This document shows positions 36,201 to 44,244 of a stretch of 64,000 nt of DNA, piece after piece. The position numbers and the translations under genes were made by a program. Source of the DNA: Bog-473 sp964457065 (GTDB lineage: Bacteria > Actinomycetota > Acidimicrobiia > Acidimicrobiales > RAAP-2); contig CAYWDQ010000004.1 in the NCBI GenBank assembly GCA_964457065.1, positions 3,160-67,159 on the forward strand. Direction: 5' to 3'. Under the pieces are notes generated by a model. That model was given only the letters and a program-made list of their open reading frames with translations. It was not told the DNA's origin and made no database searches. The stretch's first letter is position 1. Each line of letters starts with the position of its first letter.

Positions 36201-37007
36201 ATGAGGTTGGTGACTGTGACTCCTATCGACGGGTGGATCCCCGAGCAGTACGAGCGGTTCCGCTCGGAGCGCCAGCAACCCTTCGACGACCTGCTGACGC
36301 TGTGTCACCCCGTCGAAGGCGGGCGGATCGTCGATCTCGGGTGCGGCACGGGCCTTCTGACCAAGATCCTCCACGAGGAGATGGGCGCCAAGGAGACGGT
36401 CGGCATCGACTCCTCGCCCGCCATGCTGGCCCGGGCCCAGTCGTCCTTCGGGGACGTGCCCGGGCTCTCCTTCGCCCAGGGTGACATCGCAACGTGGCTC
36501 GACGAGGGGCTCGATCTCGTGTTCGCCAACGCGTCGCTCCAGTGGATCGACGACCACCTCAACCTCCTGGCCCGCATGCGCACGGCGCTGCGCGAGGACG
36601 GACAGTTGGCGTTCCAGGTGCCCGCGAACTATCGCCACCCCTCACACGTGTTGGCGCATGCGGTGGCCAACGAGTCGCCGTTCATCGACGCGCTCTACGG
36701 GGACGTGCCCGAGGACCGGGGCCGTTTCGTGCTCTCCCCGGAGTTGTACGCCGATCTCCTCTACGAGCTCGGGGCGAAGGATCAAGTGGTCCGCATGGAG
36801 GTCTACGGGCACGAGCTGGAGTCGACCAGTGAGGTGGTCGAGTGGGTCATGGGGACCCTCCTCACGCCGTACCGCACGCGCCTCAGCCCCGAGCTGTTCG
36901 ACGAGTTCGTGGAGCGCTATCGGGAACGGCTCAACGAGGAGCTCGGGGAGCGCGAACCGTACTTCTACGGATTCCGGCGCATCCTGTGCTGGGCGCGCTT
37001 CAGCTGA
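36201..37007 (+). CDS. class I SAM-dependent methyltransferase, trans-aconitate 2-methyltransferase-like
   Basis: A 268-aa methyltransferase starting at ATG 36201, 2 bp after fmt. SAM-binding motif I is IVDLGCGTGLLTKIL near residue 42, followed by GIDSSPAMLARAQ (motif II), FAQGDIATW and LVFANASLQWIDDHLNLLARMRTAL. The FANASLQW segment and the later QVPANYRHPSHVL resemble trans-aconitate methyltransferase (Tam), but the substrate cannot be fixed from sequence. It is probably cotranscribed with fmt and rpe. Confidence 0.85.
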   Translation: MRLVTVTPIDGWIPEQYERFRSERQQPFDDLLTLCHPVEGGRIVDLGCGTGLLTKILHEEMGAKETVGIDSSPAMLARAQSSFGDVPGLSFAQGDIATWLDEGLDLVFANASLQWIDDHLNLLARMRTALREDGQLAFQVPANYRHPSHVLAHAVANESPFIDALYGDVPEDRGRFVLSPELYADLLYELGAKDQVVRMEVYGHELESTSEVVEWVMGTLLTPYRTRLSPELFDEFVERYRERLNEELGEREPYFYGFRRILCWARFS

Positions 37008-37024
37008 GGATCGACGTCGGGACC

Positions 37025-37732
37025 ATGCAGGGACGGCCGTCCATCCAAGGCCGCGACCCGGGGCGTTTCGGCGACGTGCGGATCGCGCCGTCATTGCTCT
37101 CGGCGGACTTCGGCGTGCTCGCCGAGCAGGTGGGGGAGGTGGCCCCCTCCGCCGACTGGCTCCATGTCGACGTCATGGACGGCCACTTCGTCCCCAATGT
37201 GACGATCGGGCCACCGGTGGTGGCGTCGCTGCGCCGCCACACGCCCCTGTTCTTCGACTGCCACCTGATGATGACCGAGCCCGGCCGCTACCTCCAGGAC
37301 TTCGCCGACGCCGGTGCGGACGGGTGCACCGTGCACGTCGAGATCGGCGACACCGACGAGCTGATCGCCCAGATGCGCCGGCTCGGTCTGCGGGCCGGGC
37401 TCGCCCTCAACCCCGACACGCCTTTCGAGGCGGTGCAGCCGTATCTCGGCGACGTCGACCTCGTGTTGTGCATGACGGTGTTCCCCGGGTTCGGGGGCCA
37501 GAGCTTCATGGGCGAGGTCATGACGAAGGTCGAGCAGGTGCGCGCCGCGGTCGACGAGAGCGCGCTGGCACTGGACATCGAGGTGGACGGCGGGATCGAC
37601 ACCGCGACGGCGCCCGTGGCCGCCGCGGCCGGCGCCAACGTCTTCGTCGCGGGCACCGCCATCTTCGGGCACGAACGGCCCTGGGAGGCAGCCGACGCCA
37701 TCCGCGAGTCCGTGCGCGACGCCCCCGGGTGA
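37025..37732 (+). CDS. rpe: ribulose-phosphate 3-epimerase
   Basis: Interconverts ribulose-5-phosphate and xylulose-5-phosphate. The TIM-barrel motifs are all present: IAPSLLSADFGVLAEQV, LHVDVMDGHFVPNVTIGPPVV (metal/catalytic Asp), FDCHLMMTEP, MTVFPGFGGQSFM and EVDGGIDTATAP. ATG 37025 gives 235 aa. GTG 37076 would start directly at MRIAPSLLS, the usual N terminus, and is a real alternative. In actinobacteria rpe often lies directly before ribD, but here two genes separate them. Ribulose-5-phosphate is also the RibB substrate. Confidence 0.95.
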   Translation: MQGRPSIQGRDPGRFGDVRIAPSLLSADFGVLAEQVGEVAPSADWLHVDVMDGHFVPNVTIGPPVVASLRRHTPLFFDCHLMMTEPGRYLQDFADAGADGCTVHVEIGDTDELIAQMRRLGLRAGLALNPDTPFEAVQPYLGDVDLVLCMTVFPGFGGQSFMGEVMTKVEQVRAAVDESALALDIEVDGGIDTATAPVAAAAGANVFVAGTAIFGHERPWEAADAIRESVRDAPG

Positions 37733-37762
37733 TCCCGGCGTCCCATTGAAGACGGCCGGACG

Positions 37763-38899
37763 GTGAGCGGGGACGCGCCGCGGGCCGTGGTGGCCGGTGG
37801 TGGCATCTTGGGAACCTGGCACGCGCTCGAGCTCGTCCGGGCGGGGTTCTCGGTGGACCACCTCGAGGCCGATGGGGCTCCCCGGGGGGCGTCGGTGCGC
37901 AACTTCGGGCTGGTGTGGGTGAGCGGCCGGCGCTCCGGGGAGGAGCTCGACGTCGCCGTGCGGGCCCGTCGTCGCTGGGAGGAGGTGGGCGCCGAGGTGC
38001 CGGGATTGGGGTTCCGCCCGTGCGGCTCGCTCACCGTCGCCTGCGACGCAGCCGAGCGCGCGGTGATGGAGGCGTTCGCCTGCCACCCGCAGGCAGCTGC
38101 GCGCTCGATCACCTTCCTCGAGCCCGACGAGGTGCGTGCGTGCAATCCGGCGCTCCGCGGCGACGTGGAGGGGGCGCTGCACTGTTCACGCGATGCGGTG
38201 GTCGAGCCGCGCCTCGCGCTGGACGCGCTGCGTGCGTACGTGACCACAAAGGCCGCGCCGGACCGCTACCGTTTCCATCCGGGGTGCCGGGTCGTCACGG
38301 CCGCGGCGCGCGCCCTGGTCGACACGGTGGGAACCCGATGGGAGGGGGATCTCGTCGTGGTCGCCACCGGCGCCGCCTACGACCACCTGCCGGGCACCGA
38401 GGATGTCGGGGTCCGGCTGCGGCGGGTCCGCCTCCAGATGCTCGAGACGGGGCCGTTCGCGCCGAGGGTGACGACGGCGCTGGCCGACGCCGACACGCTG
38501 CGCTACTACCCGGCCTACGACGTGGCGCCGCTCGAGCTCCTCGGGGAGCAGGGCACCGTGGCCGGCGACCACCATCTCCAGCTGTTGCTGGTCCAGCGTC
38601 CCGACGGCAGCCTCACCATCGGCGACACTCACGCCTACGAGGAGCCCTTCGACTTCGCGCTGAGCGAGGAGCCCACTGACGAGCTGCTGGCGCGGGCCCG
38701 GTGGATGCTGGGGACGGAGCTGCCACCGGTGCGGCGGCGCTGGGAGGGCGTGTACACCCAGTGCACCGACGGCGCGGTGTGCCTCCGGGAGGAGATCCAC
38801 CCCGGGGTCCTCCTGGTGACCGGCCCCGGTGGGCGCGGCATGACCTGTGCGCCGGCGATCGCCGCCGATACGTTGATGGCCGCCGGGGTCACCCTGTGA
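37763..38899 (+). CDS. FAD-dependent oxidoreductase of the DAO fold, phosphonate-associated (TIGR03364-like)
   Basis: A 378-aa flavoprotein. The dinucleotide-binding N terminus is VVAGGGILGTWHALELVRAGFSVDHLE, and RGASVRNFGLVWVSG follows. A second FAD contact is VVVATGAAYDHLPG near residue 205, and the C-terminal motif GVLLVTGPGGRGMTCAPAIAADTL closes the FAD site. Its overall pattern and the overlapping PhnX-like HAD gene (4 bp, GTGA) recall the TIGR03364/TIGR03351 pair found in aminophosphonate catabolic loci, where the oxidase is thought to deaminate an aminophosphonate. This is recall plus context. No transporter, transaminase or C-P lyase gene is nearby. Confidence 0.75.
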   Translation: MSGDAPRAVVAGGGILGTWHALELVRAGFSVDHLEADGAPRGASVRNFGLVWVSGRRSGEELDVAVRARRRWEEVGAEVPGLGFRPCGSLTVACDAAERAVMEAFACHPQAAARSITFLEPDEVRACNPALRGDVEGALHCSRDAVVEPRLALDALRAYVTTKAAPDRYRFHPGCRVVTAAARALVDTVGTRWEGDLVVVATGAAYDHLPGTEDVGVRLRRVRLQMLETGPFAPRVTTALADADTLRYYPAYDVAPLELLGEQGTVAGDHHLQLLLVQRPDGSLTIGDTHAYEEPFDFALSEEPTDELLARARWMLGTELPPVRRRWEGVYTQCTDGAVCLREEIHPGVLLVTGPGGRGMTCAPAIAADTLMAAGVTL

Positions 38900-39582
38900 T
38901 CGGGCCGTTCGTGCTCGTCTGCCTCGACATGGCGGGAACGACCGTGCGGGACGACGGCGCCGTCGAGGCCGCCTTCACCGTCGCCCTGGGGGCCGTCGGG
39001 ATCGTGGCCGGCAGCCCTCACGACGCCGAGGCCCGGGCGTTCGTGCGCGACACCATGGGATGGTCCAAGGCGGACGTGTTCGCTCGACTCCTCGATCCCG
39101 ATGACGCCGCCCGGGCGACGGACGCCTTCGCCGCCGCCTACGGAGCGACCGTCGCCGCCGGTGAGGTCGGCGAGATCCCGGGGGCTCTCGAGGTGATGCG
39201 CAGCCTGCGGTCCCGGGGGGTCCGGGTATGCCTCACGACCGGGTTCGCCCCGCCGACGCGGGACGCGTTGCTCGACGCGCTCGGCTGGCGCGACGAGGTC
39301 GACCTGGCTCTCTCTCCGGCCGACGTCGGTCGGGGCCGGCCCGCGCCCGACATGATCCTCGGTGCCATGGACCGCCTGGGCGTCGACGACCCCGGCACCG
39401 TGGCCGTCGTGGGCGACACGGTGAGCGACCTGGAAGCGGGCGACCGGGCGGGGGCGGGAGCGGTCGTCGGTGTGCTCAGCGGCGCCCACGACGAGGCAAC
39501 GCTCGCCGCCGCCCCGCACACGGCGCTCATCGCCGACGTGAGGGGACTGCTGGCGGTCCTCGAATCTGCCTCACCCCGCTGA
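38896..39582 (+). CDS. phosphonatase-like HAD hydrolase (PhnX-like, TIGR03351-like)
   Basis: HAD-superfamily hydrolase, 228 aa, with GTG 38896 overlapping the FAD gene. The nucleophile motif is LDMAGTTVRDDG: Asp11 with Ala13 where most HAD phosphatases have Asp, a feature shared with phosphonoacetaldehyde hydrolase (DxAGT). The cap segment RDTMGWSKADVF keeps Met54 and Lys58 in the same spacing as the Met/Schiff-base Lys of PhnX. Later motifs are CLTTGFAPP and VAVVGDTVSDLEAGDRAGAG. It probably cleaves a C-P bond of an aldehyde made by the upstream oxidase, but this is inference. Confidence 0.8.
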   Translation: MIGPFVLVCLDMAGTTVRDDGAVEAAFTVALGAVGIVAGSPHDAEARAFVRDTMGWSKADVFARLLDPDDAARATDAFAAAYGATVAAGEVGEIPGALEVMRSLRSRGVRVCLTTGFAPPTRDALLDALGWRDEVDLALSPADVGRGRPAPDMILGAMDRLGVDDPGTVAVVGDTVSDLEAGDRAGAGAVVGVLSGAHDEATLAAAPHTALIADVRGLLAVLESASPR

Positions 39583-39592
39583 ACTGGGGATC

Positions 39593-39621
39593 TCGACAAA
39601 AAATGAAACGTGTTCTATAAT
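39593..39621 (+). promoter_or_regulatory. strong sigma70-like promoter for the riboflavin genes
   Basis: TCGACA (39593-39598), a 17-bp spacer and a perfect TATAAT (39616-39621) form the best consensus promoter in the window, in a short AT-rich patch between the HAD gene and ribD. Transcription would begin near 39628. Confidence 0.75.
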
Positions 39622-39635
39622 TTGAAAAGACGGTG

Positions 39636-39652
39636 CCGGGGATCTACCCCGG
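39636..39652 (+). promoter_or_regulatory. hairpin in the ribD 5' leader
   Basis: CCGGGG-atcta-CCCCGG forms a perfect 6-bp stem with a 5-nt loop, about 8 nt into the predicted transcript and just before the gagga ribosome binding site of ribD. The leader is about 40 nt, far too short for an FMN riboswitch. Its role is unknown. Confidence 0.5.
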
Positions 39653-39666
39653 ACGAGGACGTGACC

Positions 39667-40686
39667 ATGGACGACGTGGAGCTCATGCGCCGGGCGATGG
39701 CGCTGGCCGCAGCGGTGCGCTCCACCACCGCGCCCAACCCCTGGGTCGGCTCCGTGGTCGTGGCGGCGCTGCCTCGCGGTGCGGGCGGTGCGGGCGGTGC
39801 GGGCGATGCGCCCACCTTCGAGGGCGCCACGGCGCCTCCGGGCGGCCCACATGCCGAGGTGGCGGCGCTCGCCGCCGCCGGGGAAGCGGCACGGGGCGCC
39901 ACGCTCTACGTCACGCTGGAACCCTGCGCGCACCACGGGCGGACACCGCCCTGTACCGATGCCATCATCGAGGCGGGTGTCGCCCGGGTCGTGGTGGGCG
40001 TCGGGGACCCGGACCCGTTGGTGGCGGGAAGGGGCGTGGCCGCTCTGCGGAACGCCGGGATCGAGGTGACCGTCGGCGTGGCGGCCGACGAGGTCGCCGA
40101 GCAGCTGGCGCCCTACCTCAAGCACCGCACGACGGGGCAACCCTGGGTCGTGCTCAAGATGGCGGCCAGCCTCGACGCCCGCACCGCGGCACCGGACGGC
40201 ACCAGCCGCTGGATCACGGGGGAGGCCGCTCGCCACGACGTGCACGTCCTGCGGTCCCACTCCGATGCCGTGCTGGTCGGGGCGGGCACCGTCCGGACCG
40301 ACGACCCTGAGCTGACTGTCCGGCTCGGCGACGGGATCGAGCACGCCCAACCGCTCCGCGTGGTGCTGGGCCAGGCGCCACCCGGCGCCCGGGTGCAGCC
40401 CGCCCTGGAGCTCACCGGTGATCTCGACGATGTGCTCGACGAGCTCGGCCGTCGTGGGGTCGTCCAATTGCTGGTCGAGGGCGGGGCGACCGTGGCGCAC
40501 GAATTCCACGCCGCGGGCCTGGTCGATCGCTACGTCCTCTACCTGGCGCCGGTGTTCTTCGGGGGCGACGACGCCCGCCCGCTCTTCGCGGGTCCCGGGG
40601 CTGGCACAATTGGTGATGTGTGCAGAGGCAGGCTGGTGTCGGTCGAGCGACTGGGAGAGGATCTTCGCGTGGAGGTAGCCGTCTGA
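39667..40686 (+). CDS. ribD: bifunctional diaminohydroxyphosphoribosylaminopyrimidine deaminase / reductase
   Basis: Catalyses two early riboflavin steps. ATG 39667 gives 339 aa; a start at 39610 would lie upstream of the promoter -10 box and is rejected. The deaminase domain has the zinc ligands HAEVAAL (near residue 64) and PCAHHGRTPPC (near 86). The reductase domain has KMAASLDARTAAPDGTSRWITG, LVGAGTVRTDDPELTVR and LVEGGATVAHEFHAAGLVD. The loop before HAEV is expanded by GAGGAGGAG, from a 9-bp tandem repeat. It overlaps ribBA by one base. Confidence 0.95.
   Translation: MDDVELMRRAMALAAAVRSTTAPNPWVGSVVVAALPRGAGGAGGAGDAPTFEGATAPPGGPHAEVAALAAAGEAARGATLYVTLEPCAHHGRTPPCTDAIIEAGVARVVVGVGDPDPLVAGRGVAALRNAGIEVTVGVAADEVAEQLAPYLKHRTTGQPWVVLKMAASLDARTAAPDGTSRWITGEAARHDVHVLRSHSDAVLVGAGTVRTDDPELTVRLGDGIEHAQPLRVVLGQAPPGARVQPALELTGDLDDVLDELGRRGVVQLLVEGGATVAHEFHAAGLVDRYVLYLAPVFFGGDDARPLFAGPGAGTIGDVCRGRLVSVERLGEDLRVEVAV
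39781..39807 (+). repeat. 9-bp tandem repeat in ribD
   Basis: Two identical units gcgggcggt (39781-39789, 39790-39798) and one near-identical unit gcgggcgat (39799-39807) encode AGG-AGG-AGD in a surface loop of the deaminase domain. Confidence 0.8.
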
Positions 40687-41906
40687 TGGGGCTCTCGACC
40701 GTGCAGGACGCCATCGCCGCCATCGGCCGCCTCGGCATGGCCGTGGTCGTGGACGACGAGGACCGTGAGAACGAGGGGGACCTCGTCATGGCGGCCGAGG
40801 CCGCGACGCCCGAGAACATCGCCTTCTTCCTGGCCCATACCTCGGGTGTCATCTGCGTCCCGCTGCTGCCCGAGCGGGCGGACCTCCTCGACCTGCCCCT
40901 CATGGTCACGGCCAACACCGAGGCGCAGCGGACGGCCTTCACGGTGAGCGTGGACTATCGGCACGGCACGACGACGGGGATCTCCGCTGCCGACCGGGCG
41001 GCCACCATCGGGGCGCTCATCGACCGGGACACGCGCCCGAACGACCTCAACCGGCCCGGCCACATCTTCCCGCTGCGTTACCGGACGGGTGGCGTGCTCA
41101 AGCGGGCGGGCCACACCGAGGCGACCGTCGACCTGAGCCGCGCCGCGGGGCTCTCGCCGGCCGGTGTGCTCTGCGAGATCGTCACCGAGGACAAGTCCGA
41201 GATGGCGCGCCTGCCGGACCTGGAGCGCTTCGCCAAGAAGTACGACCTCCCCCTGATCTCCATCGCCGAGCTCATCCGCTACCGGCGCCAGAACGAGAAG
41301 CTGGTGCGCCTGGTCTCCGAGGCGCGCATCCCGGCCAAGGACCGGGAGTTCAGGGCCTTCGTCTACGAGTCGGTGCTCGACAACGAGCAGCACCTGGCGC
41401 TGGTGATGGGCGACGTGGCCGGGAGCGAGGACGTCCTGGTGCGGGTGCACTCCGAATGCCTGACGGGCGACGTCTTCGGCTCCCTGCGGTGTGATTGCGG
41501 GCCTCAGCTGCAGGCCGCGCTCGACCTGATCGAGCGGGAGGGACGGGGCGTCTTGATCTACCTGCGGGGCCACGAGGGACGCGGCATCGGCCTCGGCCAC
41601 AAGATCCGGGCCTACCAGCTGCAGGAAGAGGGGCACGACACGGTCGACGCCAACCTGCAGCAGGGGCTGCCGGTCGACAGCCGCGAGTACGGCATCGGGG
41701 CCCAGATGCTGGTCGACCTCGGGGTCACGACCATGCGTCTGATGACGAACAACCCCGTCAAGTACGGCGGTCTCGAGGGGTTCGGCCTCGACATCACCGA
41801 GCGGGTGCCGTTGCAGACCTCGGCGAACCCCGAGAACATCGCCTACCTGCGCACCAAGCGGGAGCGCATGGGCCACCTGCTGCACGGCCTCGACGACGTC
41901 CTGTGA
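40686..41906 (+). CDS. ribBA: bifunctional 3,4-dihydroxy-2-butanone-4-phosphate synthase / GTP cyclohydrolase II
   Basis: Supplies both precursors of riboflavin: the four-carbon unit from ribulose-5-phosphate and the pyrimidine from GTP. The 406-aa protein has a RibB domain (VDDEDRENEGDLVMAAE, DYRHGTTTGISAADRA, FPLRYRTGGVLKRAGHTEA) and a RibA domain with the zinc site SECLTGDVFGSLRCDCGPQ, YLRGHEGRGIGLGHKI and MTNNPVKYGGLEGFGL. Both active sites look intact. ATG 40686 overlaps the ribD stop by one base. The ribE gene (riboflavin synthase), usually between ribD and ribBA, is missing here. Confidence 0.97.
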   Translation: MGLSTVQDAIAAIGRLGMAVVVDDEDRENEGDLVMAAEAATPENIAFFLAHTSGVICVPLLPERADLLDLPLMVTANTEAQRTAFTVSVDYRHGTTTGISAADRAATIGALIDRDTRPNDLNRPGHIFPLRYRTGGVLKRAGHTEATVDLSRAAGLSPAGVLCEIVTEDKSEMARLPDLERFAKKYDLPLISIAELIRYRRQNEKLVRLVSEARIPAKDREFRAFVYESVLDNEQHLALVMGDVAGSEDVLVRVHSECLTGDVFGSLRCDCGPQLQAALDLIEREGRGVLIYLRGHEGRGIGLGHKIRAYQLQEEGHDTVDANLQQGLPVDSREYGIGAQMLVDLGVTTMRLMTNNPVKYGGLEGFGLDITERVPLQTSANPENIAYLRTKRERMGHLLHGLDDVL

Positions 41907-41922
41907 CGGTCCGCTCCGCCTG

Positions 41923-42456
41923 ATGGCCGGCTCCGATCTCGCCGCCCTGCCCAAGGGCGCCCTCGACGACGTGGCGTCCAGGGTCGGCACCACCCTGCGC
42001 GGTGAGCACGACGGCACCGGTCTGCGGTTCGGGATCGCGTGCGCCCTCTTCAACGGCGGGGTGACGCTGCGACTGCTCGACGGCGCGCTCGCCGCCCTGG
42101 AAGAGGCCGGCACCGACCGGCGCGACATCACGGTGGCCTGGACGCCGGGCGCGTTCGAGGTGCCCCTCGTGGCGCAGGCCTTCGCCCAGGCGGGCAAGGT
42201 CGACGCAGTCCTGTGCTTCGGCGCCGTCATCCGCGGCGACACGGGCCATTACGACATCGTGGCGGGGGAGTGCGCGTCGGGCATTCAGCGGGTGCAGTTG
42301 GCCACCGGCGTGCCAGTGGTCTTCGGGGTGCTCACCACCGACACGCTGGGGCAGGCGCTCCAGCGCTCGGAGCCCGACCAGAGCAACAAGGGCCGCGAGG
42401 CGGCGCTCACCGGGATCGAGATGGTTCGGCTCCTGCGGAGCGGACCCCTCTCCTAG
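41923..42456 (+). CDS. ribH: 6,7-dimethyl-8-ribityllumazine synthase
   Basis: Condenses the two riboflavin precursors to lumazine. The protein is 177 aa, starting at ATG 41923. Motifs: FGIACALFNGGVTLRLLDGAL, AWTPGAFEVPLVAQAFA, CFGAVIRGDTGHYDIVAGECASGIQ with the catalytic His, and FGVLTTDTLGQALQRS. The N terminus is about 20 residues longer than usual. Riboflavin synthase, the next enzyme, must be encoded elsewhere. Confidence 0.95.
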   Translation: MAGSDLAALPKGALDDVASRVGTTLRGEHDGTGLRFGIACALFNGGVTLRLLDGALAALEEAGTDRRDITVAWTPGAFEVPLVAQAFAQAGKVDAVLCFGAVIRGDTGHYDIVAGECASGIQRVQLATGVPVVFGVLTTDTLGQALQRSEPDQSNKGREAALTGIEMVRLLRSGPLS

Positions 42457-42481
42457 GCGGTCCCCGGAGCGCCGTCCGGAA

Positions 42482-42495
42482 CTCCATTCATGGAG
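42482..42495 (+). promoter_or_regulatory. palindrome upstream of the alpha/beta hydrolase gene
   Basis: CTCCAT-tc-ATGGAG has perfect 6-bp arms. It lies in the 125-bp gap after ribH, about 40 bp before a TAGCGT -10-like box at 42535-42540. It could be an operator, but no regulator gene is adjacent. Confidence 0.3.
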
Positions 42496-42581
42496 CATTC
42501 ACGCGACCGACACGGCGCGGACACCTCTGCTCCGTAGCGTGACGCGGACGAGAACCAGCAGACCGGAAGGAATGGTCCGGC

Positions 42582-43700
42582 ATGGATGAGACCGCTGGCG
42601 CGGGCCGCCTGATGGACATGCCCGAGAGCGAAGGTGTGGCCGATCCGCCCACGCCGCGCGCCGAGCACCCGGCGCCCGGCGTCGACCCCGCGCAGATCCG
42701 ATTCCGCCCCGGGGTCCGCCGCGAGGGTGCGTTCAGCGTGCGGTACACCACCATCCACGGGTACCGGCGGGCTTACGTAAAGGCCGGCCGCGGCCCCGCC
42801 CTGCTGCTGATCCACGGCATCGGGGACAGCTCGGACACCTGGCGCCCGGTGGTCGAGCAGCTGGCCGAGCACCACACGGTCATCGCCCCGGATCTGCTCG
42901 GCCACGGGCGTTCCGAGAAGCCCCGGGCCGATTACACCATCGCCGGCTTCGCCAACGGGATGCGTGACCTCCTCACCGTGCTGGAGGTCGAGAGCGTGAC
43001 CGTCGTGGGCCACTCGCTCGGCGGCGGGGTGGCGGCGCAGTTCTCTTACCAGTTCCCCGAACGCTGCGAGCGTCTGGTGCTGATGGGCAGCGGGGGGATG
43101 GGCCGCACGGTGAGCCCGCTGCTCCGTCTTGCGGCCGTGCCCGGTGTCGAGGCCCTGATGCCGTTGCTCGGGCTCCCACCCGTCCGCTTCGCGAGCCGCC
43201 TCGGCGCCGGGCTCCTCCGCGTCCTCGACACGGCGCTCGGGCGCGACGCGAAGGAGATCCTGGCCGTCTTCGATGCGCTGCCCAACACCGAGGCCCGACG
43301 CGCGATCCTGCGCACGCTGCGTTCGGGCGTCGACTGGCAGGGCCAGGTGATCACCATGCTCGACCGTGCCTACCTGGCCGAGGGTGTGCCGACCCTCATC
43401 ATCTGGGGCAGGCACGACGCGATCATCCCGCTCGGACACGGGCGACTCGCCCATGCCGCACTACCGGGGAGCGAGCTCGAGATCTTCGACGAGGCGGGTC
43501 ACTTCCCGCACCACACCGACCCGAGGCGCTTCGTCGAGGTCGTGCACGAATTCATGGAGCGCACGACGCCGGCGCGGTTCGACCGCGAGGACTGGCGGGT
43601 CCGCATGCTGCGCGGGACGCGTGCCGGCGTGGCGGGAGGACTCGCTCAGGCCGAGGCCATGGATACGGCGTCCGCCGCGGCCGAGCTGACCCTTCTGTAG
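42582..43700 (+). CDS. alpha/beta hydrolase of unknown substrate
   Basis: A 372-aa protein. The first 50 residues are Pro/Glu-rich and look disordered. The hydrolase domain follows: LLLIHGIGDSSDTWRPV (oxyanion), IAPDLLGHGRSEKPR, the nucleophile elbow VVGHSLGGGVAAQFS (Ser near 145), the acid in IIWGRHDAIIPL and His in DEAGHFPHHTDP. This set matches haloalkane/epoxide hydrolase-like and lipase-like enzymes. The ribosome binding site ggaagg precedes ATG 42582. No neighbour suggests a substrate. Confidence 0.88.
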   Translation: MDETAGAGRLMDMPESEGVADPPTPRAEHPAPGVDPAQIRFRPGVRREGAFSVRYTTIHGYRRAYVKAGRGPALLLIHGIGDSSDTWRPVVEQLAEHHTVIAPDLLGHGRSEKPRADYTIAGFANGMRDLLTVLEVESVTVVGHSLGGGVAAQFSYQFPERCERLVLMGSGGMGRTVSPLLRLAAVPGVEALMPLLGLPPVRFASRLGAGLLRVLDTALGRDAKEILAVFDALPNTEARRAILRTLRSGVDWQGQVITMLDRAYLAEGVPTLIIWGRHDAIIPLGHGRLAHAALPGSELEIFDEAGHFPHHTDPRRFVEVVHEFMERTTPARFDREDWRVRMLRGTRAGVAGGLAQAEAMDTASAAAELTLL

Positions 43701-43798
43701 AACCGGCTGCAGAGCCTGCCGACCGGTGCCGTCCCGTGCGCCGGGTACGTGGCGGTCGGCGACCGCCTCCCTCGTGGGTCGTGGATCGACGCCCCGAG

Positions 43799-44056
43799 TC
43801 AGACGAGGACGGGCACGTGGACCGACTCGTCGTGCGCCGCCTGATCGATCACGAGTGCGCTGCACGTCGGGCACACGGCCGAGCGGGACGGGACCGCTGT
43901 CGTCGGCCTCGAAGGCCCGCCGGTTGCCTCTTGCGCGCCCGGACGAGAGCCGTGGTGACCGTATTTGTGTTGATGGCGCGTGGCCACGACGAGCGGAACG
44001 GTCGCGACGAGGACCGCGACCACCATCAACGGGATGCACACGAACAACCAGGTCAT
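43799..44056 (-). CDS. small single-pass membrane protein with C-terminal CX2C/HX4H motif
   Basis: Predicted 85-aa protein from ATG 44056. A strong hydrophobic helix occupies residues 2-26 (TWLFVCIPLMVVAVLVATVP, then LVV). A basic, Gly/Ser-rich linker follows, and the last 25 residues read CPTCSALVIDQAAHDESVHV, a possible zinc-binding CX2C-X9-H-X4-H. A G-rich segment upstream of the ATG (gaggtgggg-like) may serve for ribosome binding. The ordered pattern argues for a real gene, but no family is recognised. The longer frame upstream of 44056 is treated as shadow. Confidence 0.5.
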   Translation of the reverse strand: MTWLFVCIPLMVVAVLVATVPLVVATRHQHKYGHHGSRPGAQEATGGPSRPTTAVPSRSAVCPTCSALVIDQAAHDESVHVPVLV

Positions 44057-44244
44057 GGATCTGCCCCACCTGAATCTCCATTGGACCGCCGGAGTGCGAT
44101 CCGAGTGTGGCTCGCACTGTCTCACGGAGCCCTGTCGATTTCGGGCGCAATGGCGTTGCCGTTCCGTTGCCGGCGCGACGAGTGACGTCCGCCGGTCCGG
44201 GCGTTCCGGATGACCGCGCCCCAGGCTCACCGGGCGGTGGCTGC

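Noticed and set aside
39583..39666. FMN riboswitch before ribD
   Set aside because: The leader between the predicted transcription start and ATG is only about 40 nt and contains one simple hairpin, with none of the conserved RFN-element blocks.
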